A stretch of 64,000 nt of DNA from Calditrichia bacterium (GCA_028284905.1 JANQQU010000072.1:124001-188000); one strand, 5' to 3'. Positions 44,755-54,300 are shown, numbered from the stretch's first letter. A program made the numbers and translations. Notes: generated by a model from the letters alone, not told the origin.

Positions 44755-47562
44755 TCAGAGTAATCCACTCAGGTGTTTCAGAGCGGCAATCGCATCGGCA
44801 CCAAGATGAATACGCAATACTTTACGCTGATTATCCAGCAACGCCTGACGATCACCGAGCGCCTGGGCATCCCGGAGTACTGCAAAACTCATCGCAGATG
44901 CACTTTCGCCGGCGGTATCCGGGATAGCAGCATCTGCAGGCATGTCTGCAGTTAACTGAAGAAATAATCCATTTCCGCCATCTCCCTTGTGAAGCTGTCC
45001 GGTAGAATGCAGGAATCTTGGCCCGTATCCCAATGTTGTCGCCAATTTATGTTTTTGCTGAATAGTTGTCCGTAATTTCTGCAATGCGGCATCGATGCCA
45101 GATTCCGGATTGACGTATGCCTGTAATGCAATATAGCTGCGACTTGCGCCATTCCCATTCCCGGAAGCAGCGTTTCCAAGAAAATTTTCCAGTACTTCGG
45201 AGAGGCTGTTAAAATTTCCCTCTCCATAAACGGTCATTCCTTCCGCTTCCAGGTTTGGCGTCAGGGCCGGCAATACACCGGAAGAATGGTAAGCGGCGAC
45301 CATTTCCCGCGCGACGACCTTTGCGGATTCCACATTTGGCTGGTCAAACGGATTAATGTCGAGAATGCGGCTGGCAATTACCGTGGCAATTTCCCAACGG
45401 AAAAACTCCCCGCCCAGCTCATAAATGCTGTCCAGGTCGAAGCGCACCGTTGGATGTCCCGCTGCTGTTAGCGCCTCAAAAGCTGCATCATATTTATTTT
45501 CCCCGGCAAGGCGGAGATAAACAAACACTCGATCATCGGCGTAGGCATCGCTATCGAGCAATGCTTCCAGATCTACCGGCAATACGCCTTTTCCTTCTTT
45601 CCCGGTGCTTTCCGCTACTAGTTGTTCCACCCAGGCACCAAAAGGCCGGAGCTTCGGAGACGTTATAAGGGTCAGTTTATCGCGGCCAGCCAGGGCCATT
45701 TCGCCCATAATTACGCCAAGTCTCGCGGAAACACCATTGGACTGCAGACTATCAGCAGCGAGGACAGCTGCGTTGTCATAGAGTCTGGTTAAATCCATTC
45801 CCAGTAATGCCGCCGGCACACTGCCAAAGTAGGAAAGTGCCGAATACCGTCCTCCAATATTGGGATCATTGAGGAATGTTTTCCGGAAATTCAGGCTGGC
45901 AGCAAGGCTTTCCAGCTTCGAACCGGGGTCGGTAATAGCCACGAAATGGGCACCGGCATTTTCCCGGCCAACAGCTTCGATTGCCCGATTGTAGAAATAT
46001 TTCGCAAAGGATAATGTTTCCACGGTGCCACCGGACTTTGTAGAAACGATGTAAAGTGTTTTTGCCGGATCGTGGGCTTCATCGCGGGATAAAACTGCAC
46101 CGGGGTCGGTACTGTCCAGCACACTAACGTCAAGATATCCGCTATTCGTTCCGAATATTTCACTGAAAACTTCCGGTGCCAGGCTGGATCCGCCCATGCC
46201 CAGTAATAACGCTTTTGTATATCCGGCCTCCCGGACTTCCGCAACCAGCGTATTGATCTCATCAATTGCATCGCGCATTACCGCCGGACTGTGCAGCCAG
46301 CCGAGACGATTGGTAATTTCGTCTGGCTCATCTTTCCATACCGTATGGTCATGTTCCCAAATACGAGCCATGACATTATCTGCCGCCAGTTTTTCGACAC
46401 CAGCAGCGACTACCCCGGCGGCATCATTAAGATGGGTAATCGCTGAGAGCTTTCCCGCTAACAGCGCGTCCCGCTTCTGACGAATACCGTTCATCAAAGA
46501 TTCGAAGGACTTCGCGAAAGAATCAACACCGTCGCTCAGCAGCTTATCTGTCACTGCTGTGATGGAAATCCCTAACGCTTCCACGGTGTTAAGATGTTCT
46601 ACAGCTTCATCAATATTATCGGTTAAAGTTGCCTCGACAATGCCGTGGTCGAGGAAGGCATCGAGGGTTGCCGGAGGGATGGTATTTACCGTATGCGCAC
46701 CGATCAGCGTCTCTACGTAGAGAACGTCAGGGAAATCCGGATTTTTGGTACTGGTGCTTGCCCAGAGCGGACGCTGAACGGCGGCATCTGCTGCTGCCAG
46801 CTTTTCCCAGCGTGCCCCGGAAAAAGTTTTCTCAAATTCATCATATGCTGCCTTTGCATTTGCGATAGCCGTTTTTCCGATAAGGTCTTTCCGGCCTTTC
46901 TCTATCAATTGCTTATCAACCGCGGCATCGACTCTACTGACAAAAAATGAGGCAACAGAAGCGATTCGGGAAACATCATGCCCGCCGGGCACGGATGGAC
47001 CGTCTTTTGCCAGTTTTTCCAGGCCATCGAGGTAGGCATTCATTACATCACGGTAGCTTACCAGGCTAAAAATCAAGGTAACATTAACATTGATACCACT
47101 GCCGATCAGCTCGGCAATTGCCGGTATGCCCTCCGGTGTTGCCGGCACTTTTATCATCAAATTGGGGCGATTTACTGCCTGATAGAGGCGCTTTGCCTGT
47201 TTAATGGTACCATCCGTATCATAGGCCAGGGTGGGACTTACTTCCAGGCTGACAAAACCGTCCCGGCAATTGGTTTCATCATATACTTCTTTGAGCTGAT
47301 CTGCAGCTGTTTGAATGTCTGCGATTGCCAGTGTTTCATATATTTCGTCGATCGTTTTGCCGGACTCGATCAGGCTTTTCATTTCTTCGTCATAGTCATT
47401 GCTGCCGGCGATTGCTTTCTCAAAAATGCTCGGGTTGGAGGTAACGCCACGTAAGCCTTCTGCAACCAATGCAGACAGCTTGCCGGCTTGTAAATATTCT
47501 CTACGGATAAAATCCAGCCAGACTGCCTGGCCATGAGTTATCAAATCCCTCATCTTGGACAT
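44755..47562 (-). CDS. tal-pgi: Bifunctional transaldolase / glucose-6-phosphate isomerase
   Basis: A 935-residue fusion of two enzymes of sugar-phosphate metabolism. Residues 1 to about 365 form a transaldolase, with LRGVTSNPSIFEKAIAGS (about 38-55) and the Schiff-base lysine in NLMIKVPATPEGIPA (about 133-147). From about 385 to the end is a Pgi-type isomerase of the fused kind (LLLGMGGSSLAPEVFSE, YIVSTKSGGTVETLSF). Such fusions are known in several phyla. It is first in the block with rpiA, gnd and zwf, linking the oxidative and non-oxidative branches to fructose 6-phosphate. Confidence 0.95.
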   Translation of the reverse strand: MSKMRDLITHGQAVWLDFIRREYLQAGKLSALVAEGLRGVTSNPSIFEKAIAGSNDYDEEMKSLIESGKTIDEIYETLAIADIQTAADQLKEVYDETNCRDGFVSLEVSPTLAYDTDGTIKQAKRLYQAVNRPNLMIKVPATPEGIPAIAELIGSGINVNVTLIFSLVSYRDVMNAYLDGLEKLAKDGPSVPGGHDVSRIASVASFFVSRVDAAVDKQLIEKGRKDLIGKTAIANAKAAYDEFEKTFSGARWEKLAAADAAVQRPLWASTSTKNPDFPDVLYVETLIGAHTVNTIPPATLDAFLDHGIVEATLTDNIDEAVEHLNTVEALGISITAVTDKLLSDGVDSFAKSFESLMNGIRQKRDALLAGKLSAITHLNDAAGVVAAGVEKLAADNVMARIWEHDHTVWKDEPDEITNRLGWLHSPAVMRDAIDEINTLVAEVREAGYTKALLLGMGGSSLAPEVFSEIFGTNSGYLDVSVLDSTDPGAVLSRDEAHDPAKTLYIVSTKSGGTVETLSFAKYFYNRAIEAVGRENAGAHFVAITDPGSKLESLAASLNFRKTFLNDPNIGGRYSALSYFGSVPAALLGMDLTRLYDNAAVLAADSLQSNGVSARLGVIMGEMALAGRDKLTLITSPKLRPFGAWVEQLVAESTGKEGKGVLPVDLEALLDSDAYADDRVFVYLRLAGENKYDAAFEALTAAGHPTVRFDLDSIYELGGEFFRWEIATVIASRILDINPFDQPNVESAKVVAREMVAAYHSSGVLPALTPNLEAEGMTVYGEGNFNSLSEVLENFLGNAASGNGNGASRSYIALQAYVNPESGIDAALQKLRTTIQQKHKLATTLGYGPRFLHSTGQLHKGDGGNGLFLQLTADMPADAAIPDTAGESASAMSFAVLRDAQALGDRQALLDNQRKVLRIHLGADAIAALKHLSGLL

Positions 47563-47943
47563 CTTTACTTCTCCTTTAAGTATTATATTTTATAGACTTA
47601 CTAAAATTCAAGTTTGTTATTCTGCGCTATTCCCACGGTTTAAAGCAGAGAACACGAATGATTATCACCTTATTTTCACATTGTATTTCTACCTGCTTCC
47701 GGAAATATTTGCCGATAATATAAACCCAAATCATTGAAAATGGGCATCAAAATATAAACATTCTGATAACAATTTATTTGCCGGGGAATCTTATCTTGTT
47801 TTGATTTAATTAATTCCGTATAATTTGTAATCAGAACACAAATAATCACCGGTCGTGTGCATTCATTTTTAACAATTGAACCTGTTTTTGCCGGTTGAAA
47901 ATAGCTACAGTAGTTCTGTTCAGTTTTTTCATTTTTCCAAGAC
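47563..47943. other. Divergent intergenic region
   Basis: Separates the tal-pgi gene (minus) from the sorted secreted protein gene (plus). It holds no gene. A clear + strand promoter candidate is listed separately. The minus-strand promoter for the pentose-phosphate block should also be here, but no strong match was found. Confidence 0.5.
47796..47824 (+). promoter_or_regulatory. Candidate sigma-70 promoter
   Basis: TTGTTT (47796-47801) and a perfect TATAAT (47819-47824) are 17 bp apart, about 120 bp upstream of the secreted-protein gene at 47944. Confidence 0.45.
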
Positions 47944-49431
47944 ATGAGGTTTCTTATGATGGCAAGGTATGCAGCTTTCGTTCTGTACCTTTTTCTATTG
48001 CCTGGACTGTTTCTAATGGCAAACGAATCCCGGGAAAAGGCAGAGGGGGCAATTGAATCTTCCCCGCTTAGTTTATTAAACAGTTTCAGCGTTGATGGCG
48101 CCGGTGGTGCCGAGTATGACGGCGAGTTTTATTACGCCAGTGATCTCACCAGTGGATCCATTTCCGTTTACGATGCATCCGGTACGATACAGGAAAGTTT
48201 TTCCATTCCCTCAGTGCCAGGCCTAACCGATCTGGCCTATGATGGCAGCAATATGTATGGTGTGGATGGCAGCAATACTATTTATGAAATGGATTTTACA
48301 GCAAAAAGTTTAATCGCAACCATTACTGCAGAAGTGGCAACTTCGATGATCGCTTATGATGCTGCATCGAATGCATTTTGGCTGGGTGCAGCGGAAGGTG
48401 ATCTTTTTCAGGCAGATCGTGCCGGCGGTTTACTAAATACGATATCAGCGGATGACCACACCCTCAGTGCAATGAAAGGCGCTGCCCTGGACAGTTGGAG
48501 CCCCGGGGGTCCATTCCTCTGGATTTATACAGACGTCAACCGGCCAACCGGAAACAATCAGATCTTGGTGCCGATCAACCTTGCCAGCGGCACTCCCAGC
48601 GGGCTTGCCTATAACACCGATCCGGACCTTGGCGGTGAGCAAACTGCCGGCGGCGGTATTTTTGCGGTAGCAGGTGATATTGCAAATTCAGTTATCATTG
48701 GGGGCATTTCCGCAGGTCCTGAAAATATTCTCTTCAGCTACGAATATCTTGGTCAATTTATTAATCCACTGCAAGCATCGATTTTTCCGACCGCACCGCC
48801 CCTGCTTATTCCGGCCGAAGGTGGACGGGTAGAAGTTACCTGGCAATTCACCAGTAATTTCCTGCAACCGCAATCTTTTGATGCCTGGGGAGATTTACAG
48901 AGACCCAACGGTAGCATAATTCGGGGCTATAACCGTGCCCGTTCCTACAATATCAATCCCGGGGCAACGATCCAGCGCTTCCTGAGACGAAATATGCCCG
49001 GCCGTTACGCCGGCGGAGAATACATCTACTACCTCCACATTGGCAGCTATCCCCTGGTTCCGATCGATACGGATACGCTACGTTTCTTCAAGGAGCCGCC
49101 AGCAATTGCACCGGGTGCAACACCGGTGAATATCAACGATGGCAATTTGCCCGAGGTTACCAGCCTTGCTAAAAATTATCCGAACCCCTTTAATCCTTCA
49201 ACCCGCATCGATTTTCAGCTGCAAACGGGAGAGATGATAAACCTGAGCATTTACAATACGCTCGGGCAAAAAATCGCAACGCTGGCAGAAGGATACCGGG
49301 AAGCGGGTGCTTATTCGGAAATCTGGAACGGCCGTCATGCCAATGGTCAGCCGGCGCCTTCCGGCATCTATATCTATCGATTGACTGCCGGCAACTATAC
49401 CCAATCCTTTAAAATGTTCCTGATGAAGTAG
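47944..49431 (+). CDS. Secreted protein with C-terminal sorting (FlgD-like) domain
   Basis: A 495-residue exported protein with an N-terminal signal (FVLYLFLLPGLFLMA). The middle part reads like a small beta-propeller or NHL-like domain (FSVDGAGGAEYDGEFYYASD, LTDLAYDGSNMYGVDGSN). A beta-sandwich follows at about 285-390. The C-terminal ~85 residues start NYPNPFNPSTRIDFQL and end SGIYIYRLTAGNYTQSFKMF, the FlgD-like/type IX-style sorting domain common in FCB bacteria. The function is unknown. A terminator follows at 49455. Confidence 0.85.
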   Translation: MRFLMMARYAAFVLYLFLLPGLFLMANESREKAEGAIESSPLSLLNSFSVDGAGGAEYDGEFYYASDLTSGSISVYDASGTIQESFSIPSVPGLTDLAYDGSNMYGVDGSNTIYEMDFTAKSLIATITAEVATSMIAYDAASNAFWLGAAEGDLFQADRAGGLLNTISADDHTLSAMKGAALDSWSPGGPFLWIYTDVNRPTGNNQILVPINLASGTPSGLAYNTDPDLGGEQTAGGGIFAVAGDIANSVIIGGISAGPENILFSYEYLGQFINPLQASIFPTAPPLLIPAEGGRVEVTWQFTSNFLQPQSFDAWGDLQRPNGSIIRGYNRARSYNINPGATIQRFLRRNMPGRYAGGEYIYYLHIGSYPLVPIDTDTLRFFKEPPAIAPGATPVNINDGNLPEVTSLAKNYPNPFNPSTRIDFQLQTGEMINLSIYNTLGQKIATLAEGYREAGAYSEIWNGRHANGQPAPSGIYIYRLTAGNYTQSFKMFLMK

Positions 49432-49454
49432 TCCCTCTTTCATCCATCATTTCT

Positions 49455-49489
49455 CGCCCCGCTGCAGAGGTAGTGGGGCGAACGTTTTT
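49455..49489 (+). terminator. Rho-independent terminator
   Basis: A 9-bp stem (CGCCCCGCT/AGTGGGGCG, one G-T pair) is followed within a few bases by TTTTTCTTT. It ends the sorted secreted-protein gene. Confidence 0.8.
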
Positions 49490-49617
49490 CTTTCTCTTCA
49501 AAACAATATCCACAAAAATTATCTGCCCCACCCTTTTATTCCAACGAAATCCCTATTGGCTATAATTATTTTTTTTTCTATTTTCACTTCTCGAATAAAG
49601 ATAAAAATCCTTAATCA

Positions 49618-51792
49618 GTGAGAAAGATCGTGCAAAAGAAATTATCCAAAATACTCCCATCCCGTCCCTTCCGGTTCAGACGTTACGGTCGTGCGTATCA
49701 TTTACTTATCGAGGACGTTAAGGACTTAGAACATGTTCTTGAGCTCGACGAAGGCCATTGGGTAGCGACAACAGCACCGATCAACACGATCAATATCGAT
49801 CTGATGTTCCTCGATCTCCTCGATGATGACGATGATGGCCGGGTTCGCGCATCCGAAGTAAAAAAGGCGATATCCTGGCTGTTCTCAGTACTAACCGATA
49901 CCAGCGGCATCACTAATGGAAATTTGACCCTTCAATTGGATGCGATTAATTCCGAGACGCCCGATGGCAAGTCTATCTTCGATTCAGCGAAAGAAGTGCT
50001 TTCCCGAATTGACCGGGAAGATGAACCGGAAGTGAAGCTGGACCAGGTGCGGCGCATCCGTTTGAAAGAAAAATTAGGCGGACTTGATAAGGCAGGTATT
50101 GTTTTGGTAGAAGCGGCTGACCATGCCACCACCGAGCAATTCCTGAAAGATATTATTGCCTGCACCGGCGGCGCGATGCATCCCAGTGGCAAAAGAGGCG
50201 TTGATCAGAAGCAGCTGGATGAATTTTTCAAGGTGACCACTAAATATATCGCCTGGTATGAACAGGGAGAATTAGCTTCGGAAAAAGCCACATCAGATAT
50301 TATGCCTTTGGGGAAAGATACTCCGGAAGCATTCAGGCTTTATTCGCAGCTATACACAAAACTGAATCAGTTCTTCGCGCTTTGCGAATTATTACAGCTG
50401 AATCCCAATGCGGAAGAGCAGCTCAGCCTTTATTCCCGTGAACTGACCGACATCAACATTATGGCGACAGATGAGATAAATAATTTGCTGGAAGAATCTC
50501 CATTATCTCTGCCGAATCAAGAGGGCATTTTAATGCTCGACAATATCAGTAATCCGATGTTTGATGAGCGCATGGAAAAATTTCGGTTGCTGGCAATAAA
50601 TCGTATACTTGGCAAAAAAATTCGGCAATTAAATCAATTTCAGTGGCGAAAAATTAAGAGTGCGTTTGAATCACACCAGAAATGGCTGGCAGAAAAGCCC
50701 GACTCGGAAATGGATAAAATATCAATAGATACGCTCCGCAGTTATATCGCCGAAGATTCTTACCGGGACACCGTTAGATATTTGATCGAAGGCAGTCATC
50801 GCACCGCCTATGCTTTGAGTAATTTGCAAATGGTGGAAAAGCTGATTTTGTACCAGGCGAATATCATCTCTTTCGTGAATAGCTTTGTCAGCTTTCCGGA
50901 ATTGTATAATCCAGACACCCGGGCATTATTTGAGATGGGCACCCTGATCATGGACGGACGCCACTTCAGCATGGCGGTAAAAGTGCCGGATCGTAAAAAG
51001 CATATCATCCCCAGCAGCCGCAGCAATATGTTCATCATGTATGTGGAAATCAGCTCCAAGGAAGGGGGGAAATTATATGAAGTGGCGGTGCCGGTCACTG
51101 CCGGAAATCGCGGCAATTTGCACATTGGGAAGTGGGGCATCTTCCGGGACGTATATAACGTCGAAAGACACGCGATGATCGCAGAGATTGTTGAGAATCC
51201 GATTAGCCTGCGGGAAGCAATTATCGCCCCATTTATTCGCCTTGGCCATGCCATTAGCGGCAAGCTGGAAGACATTACCTCCCAGGCGGAAAAAAAACTG
51301 GAGTCGAAAGGCTCGCAGGTTGTTACCGATGTGCATAAGGCAGCGGATCAACCGCCGGCACAACCGAAAAAAACCAACCAAAATGCCCAGGGGGGCCTGT
51401 TGGCCGGGGGCGGTATCGCCGTTGCAGCACTGGGCTCTTCCCTGGCTTTTATCACCAAAACATTATCCAGCATGACGTTGATGGACATCTTCGGCGGCCT
51501 GCTGGCAGCGCTCTTAGCCGTTATTCTGCCGGCAACAATCAGTGCTTATTTGAAACTTTCCCGCCGGGATCTCAGTGCCATTCTGGAAGGTGCTGGTTGG
51601 GGGATTAATGCCCGCATGCGTTTATCACATCTCCAATCCCGTACATTTACCTACCACCCCAGCTATCCGCTCGGTTCCCGCGGCATCGCCCATCGCAGTT
51701 GGTGGTTCATTATCATTGTAACGCTTGCTGTTCTGGCAGGTGTGTATTGGGTATTAAGTAGATATGGCATTATTCCCTGGCAGTTGTTCTAG
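49618..51792 (+). CDS. Large EF-hand-containing membrane protein of unknown function
   Basis: A 724-residue protein I do not recognise by name. Residues 69-80 form a textbook EF-hand calcium loop (DDDDDGRVRASE), preceded by a conserved-looking head (RAYHLLIEDVKDLEHVLELD). Residues ~90-560 are mostly helical and soluble, with a beta-rich patch (YVEISSKEGGKLYEVAVPVT). A Pro/Gln/Lys linker at about 570-588 leads to three hydrophobic helices (about 590-612, 617-642, 693-712) near the C-terminus. A large cytoplasmic or periplasmic sensor-like body anchored at its end is possible. The start is GTG at 49618; no good ribosome binding site is seen. The stop codon TAG overlaps the GGCGGAA repeat array. 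Confidence 0.75.
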   Translation: MRKIVQKKLSKILPSRPFRFRRYGRAYHLLIEDVKDLEHVLELDEGHWVATTAPINTINIDLMFLDLLDDDDDGRVRASEVKKAISWLFSVLTDTSGITNGNLTLQLDAINSETPDGKSIFDSAKEVLSRIDREDEPEVKLDQVRRIRLKEKLGGLDKAGIVLVEAADHATTEQFLKDIIACTGGAMHPSGKRGVDQKQLDEFFKVTTKYIAWYEQGELASEKATSDIMPLGKDTPEAFRLYSQLYTKLNQFFALCELLQLNPNAEEQLSLYSRELTDINIMATDEINNLLEESPLSLPNQEGILMLDNISNPMFDERMEKFRLLAINRILGKKIRQLNQFQWRKIKSAFESHQKWLAEKPDSEMDKISIDTLRSYIAEDSYRDTVRYLIEGSHRTAYALSNLQMVEKLILYQANIISFVNSFVSFPELYNPDTRALFEMGTLIMDGRHFSMAVKVPDRKKHIIPSSRSNMFIMYVEISSKEGGKLYEVAVPVTAGNRGNLHIGKWGIFRDVYNVERHAMIAEIVENPISLREAIIAPFIRLGHAISGKLEDITSQAEKKLESKGSQVVTDVHKAADQPPAQPKKTNQNAQGGLLAGGGIAVAALGSSLAFITKTLSSMTLMDIFGGLLAALLAVILPATISAYLKLSRRDLSAILEGAGWGINARMRLSHLQSRTFTYHPSYPLGSRGIAHRSWWFIIIVTLAVLAGVYWVLSRYGIIPWQLF

Positions 51793-51819
51793 GCGGAAGG
51801 CGGAAGGCGGAAGGCGGAA
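51792..51819. repeat. GGCGGAA heptamer array
   Basis: Four exact GGCGGAA units start at the last base of the preceding stop codon. Confidence 0.9.
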
Positions 51820-51838
51820 GAAACAAAACCCCTTTTAT

Positions 51839-51990
51839 CATTCCGAATTCCGCAATCGACATTCCGCATTCCAAATGAATCTTTTCATTCCGAAATCCGC
51901 AATCGACATTCCGCATTCCAAGTTAATCTTTCATTCCGAATTCCGCAATCGACATTCCGCATTCCAAATGAATCTTTTCATTCCAATTCC
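51839..51990. repeat. Higher-order array of ATTCCGN heptamers, about 47-bp period
   Basis: Blocks at 51839-51885, 51886-51931 and 51932-51978, plus a truncated fourth (51979-51990). Each begins CATTCCGAA and is itself built from 7-nt words (ATTCCGA, ATTCCGC, AATCGAC, ATTCCGC, ATTCCAA). The blocks abut with no unique spacers, so it is not a CRISPR. Confidence 0.9.
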
Positions 51991-52110
51991 TTACCATTTT
52001 AGTAAGCCATCTCATATTACTTCTTTTTACTTCAATCCATATTAATAAATACAAATTTGAATTTATTGTAAAATATGCTTCGCCGCTAATCCATCATTAC
52101 GATTACTAAG

Positions 52111-52140
52111 GAACGAGCAACGATCAACGGACAACGATCA
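52111..52140. repeat. CAACGAT-type heptamer repeat at the 5' edge of the selenoprotein gene
   Basis: Units GAACGAG, CAACGAT, CAACGGA, CAACGAT directly precede the first codon of the signal-peptide-coding region, where a canonical start codon is missing. The words match those at 36999-37019. Confidence 0.75.
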
Positions 52141-54180
52141 ATATTCATAAAATACATCCTGGCTGTTCTCGCTTTTCTGTTCAGCTTTTTCCCGGCCCTC
52201 GCCCAGGATGAATTTCTGGAAATCGGTGTAGAAGAGTTCACATTTTTTGTAGAAATCCTCGATGCGGAAGTATATCCGGATAATCCGGACTTAATCTATG
52301 TACTTGGGGTTGGGGGATTTCTCTTTATAGATGTCTCCGAGGGACACGATCCACGATTGATTGGTCGTCATACACCGCCGACCATTCTGGAACGTTACTA
52401 TAACGGTCAGGCCAGCGGATCCCTGGCTGTCGCTGCCGCCCGGGAAAACGGTCTGGATTTTATCGACATCAGCGATGTTACTAATCCAAATTTACTGACC
52501 CGTTACTGCCACAATGAATTTGCTTATGAAAGTGTCGTTTTCCGGGACTCAATCGCCTGGGCAGCGGTCCATACTGACGGCCTGGAAATTTTGGATATTT
52601 CCGATCCTGCTGCCCCCGCCCAATTAAATTCGGTAAATACCAATCTGGAAAACGCCTGGGATGTTTTTCTCGACAACGATTATCTCTATGTCGCTGATGG
52701 CCCCTCCGGGCTAAAGGTATTCGATCTATCTGATCCGATAAATCCGACGTTCATTTCCAGCATGCCTTTGAGCGGTTACAGTAAAGAGGTCATCGTCCAC
52801 AACAATCTCGCTTATATCGCCGTCGGTGCTGCCGGGTTTGATATTGTCGATGTTTCAAATCCCGCCCAGCCGCAATTCCTCAGTAATTATCGCGGAGGAT
52901 TTGGTCTGACAAATCATCTCGCTTACAACAACGGCGTCATCTTTACCGCCGGTTGGGAACTGGTGGAAGCCGTAGATGTTTCCGATCCACTCAACCCGAT
53001 TCGAATTGCCACGGAAGAAACACCGTACCGTGCGATGGGCATCGCCGCCCGGGATGGCCGGGTATACGTCACCGACTGGTGGATATTCCGTGCTTACAAT
53101 TTCGAAGATTTTGCCGTAGCGGACATCCACATTAAACCGGAAGATAATGATTTCGGCTTCCAGGGAGTGGGAGTTCCGATTACTGAAGAGTATCGCATCT
53201 TCAATTTGGGGGAAAGCAATTTGGAAATTAGTAACATCACTTCTCCCCTGCCGCAATTTACCATCTCGCCGACCGCCCTATCAGTGCCTCCTGGGGATAC
53301 CGGTCGGGTAGACATAACTTTTACCCCCACGGGCCTGGGAACTCGCTTCACGGTGCTTACTTTTTCTAATAACGACCCCGATGAAGCGGAAAAAAAGATG
53401 AATGTTTTTGGCGGTCAATCCCGATTATCTCCGGGGGACAGCGCCAGAACCTTTGCGCTTAATGATATCGACGGTAATCTTCACATGCTGGAACAGTATC
53501 GCGGCAAGGTTGTACTGTTAATATTTTTCGCCACCTGGTGACCGGTTTGTGGTCCGGAGTTGTCGGACGTGGTGACTACTTTTCAGCAAGCTTATGATAC
53601 CAGCAAGGTAGTGATTCTCGGTATTAATCGCGAGGAGAGCGAGCATATCATCCGGGCTTTCGGGCAAAATTTCGGACTGACCTATCCGCTACTGATGGAT
53701 ACGGACGGGTCGGTGTGGTTATCTTATCGTATTCAGGGATTCTCCCCTTTTCCGCTGGACGCGATTATCGATCAGCAGGGAATATTGCGTTATCTGAATC
53801 TGGAATATGATCCACCGGAGATGATTGAGATTATCGACAATCTGCTCGCTGTTACCGGGATCGCTCCGGATTCTGCCGGCAACGAAAATAGTCCAGACCT
53901 GGCGGCAAACATACCAGTCCGACTGGCGTTGTCCGTTTTTCCCAACCCGACCAACTCGGCGGCGAATATCCGCTTTCGGGCACCATCGGAAGGCGACACA
54001 CGATTATCTCTCTACGATATCCAGGGACGGCGGGTGATCGACAAAAATCTCGGCCGTTTTCAGCCCGGCGAGGACATCAACCATCTCTTGCGCTTAGAAA
54101 CCCAGGCCTCCGGCATCTATTTCGTGGTTATTGAAAATGGGCGTTTCCGGGAAATCGAAAAGCTAGTTTTGTTACGTTAG
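52141..54180 (+). CDS. Secreted LVIVD-propeller/redoxin protein with in-frame TGA at the CxxC cysteine: probable selenoprotein
   Basis: The frame runs 679 codons with a single interruption, TGA at 53539-53541 (residue 467). A signal peptide ends ...FFPALA-QDE. Six LVIVD-type repeats (such as LEILDISDPAAPAQL) are spaced about 43 residues apart from residue 61 to ~290 and form a propeller. An ASH/DUF1573-like domain covers ~325-425. The redoxin domain (~430-585) has GDSARTFALNDIDG, then FFATW-U-PVC, where U is the TGA and the second Cys is kept, and a cis-Pro region FPLDAIID. A sorting domain (FPNPTNSAANIRF...) closes it. A SECIS-like hairpin follows the TGA. No ATG, GTG or TTG precedes the signal peptide; ATA at 52141 occupies the expected place. 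Alternatives are a decaying gene or a sequencing error. Confidence 0.75.
53552..53568 (+). promoter_or_regulatory. Candidate bacterial SECIS element
   Basis: A perfect 5-bp stem GTCCG/CGGAC closes the 7-nt loop GAGTTGT. The loop begins 16 nt after the TGA and has G as its first base. These features fit the known bacterial SECIS pattern (short upper stem, G among the first two loop bases, about 16-37 nt from the UGA). No folding energy was computed. Confidence 0.6.
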
Positions 54181-54252
54181 AGAACATATTCCAAAGCACT
54201 CAAAACAAAATCAGGCTAAATACAATTCTGAGAATTCAGGTAAAAAAAACCA

Positions 54253-54300
54253 GCCCGTTAGGGCGTCCTAACATAGCCTGGAACGCAGTTCCAGGCGGGT
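54253..54300. repeat. Three-way-junction palindromic element (REP-like)
   Basis: Two perfect hairpins, GTTAGG-GCGT-CCTAAC (54257-54272) and GCCTGGAAC-GCA-GTTCCAGGC (54276-54296), sit inside an outer stem GCCC/GGGT (54253-54256 with 54297-54300). The nesting is precise, with 0 and 3 unpaired bases around the hairpins. It resembles repetitive extragenic palindromes; only one copy is in this window. Confidence 0.65.

Noticed and set aside
51839-51990. CRISPR-like array
   Set aside because: Repeats abut directly without unique spacers and are themselves built of 7-bp words; no cas genes are present.
53539-53541. TGA as a plain stop giving two separate genes (52357-53541 and 53560-54180)
   Set aside because: The second piece would start with TTG in the middle of a redoxin domain and lack any signal; the frame continues without shift, and the TGA sits exactly at the catalytic cysteine.
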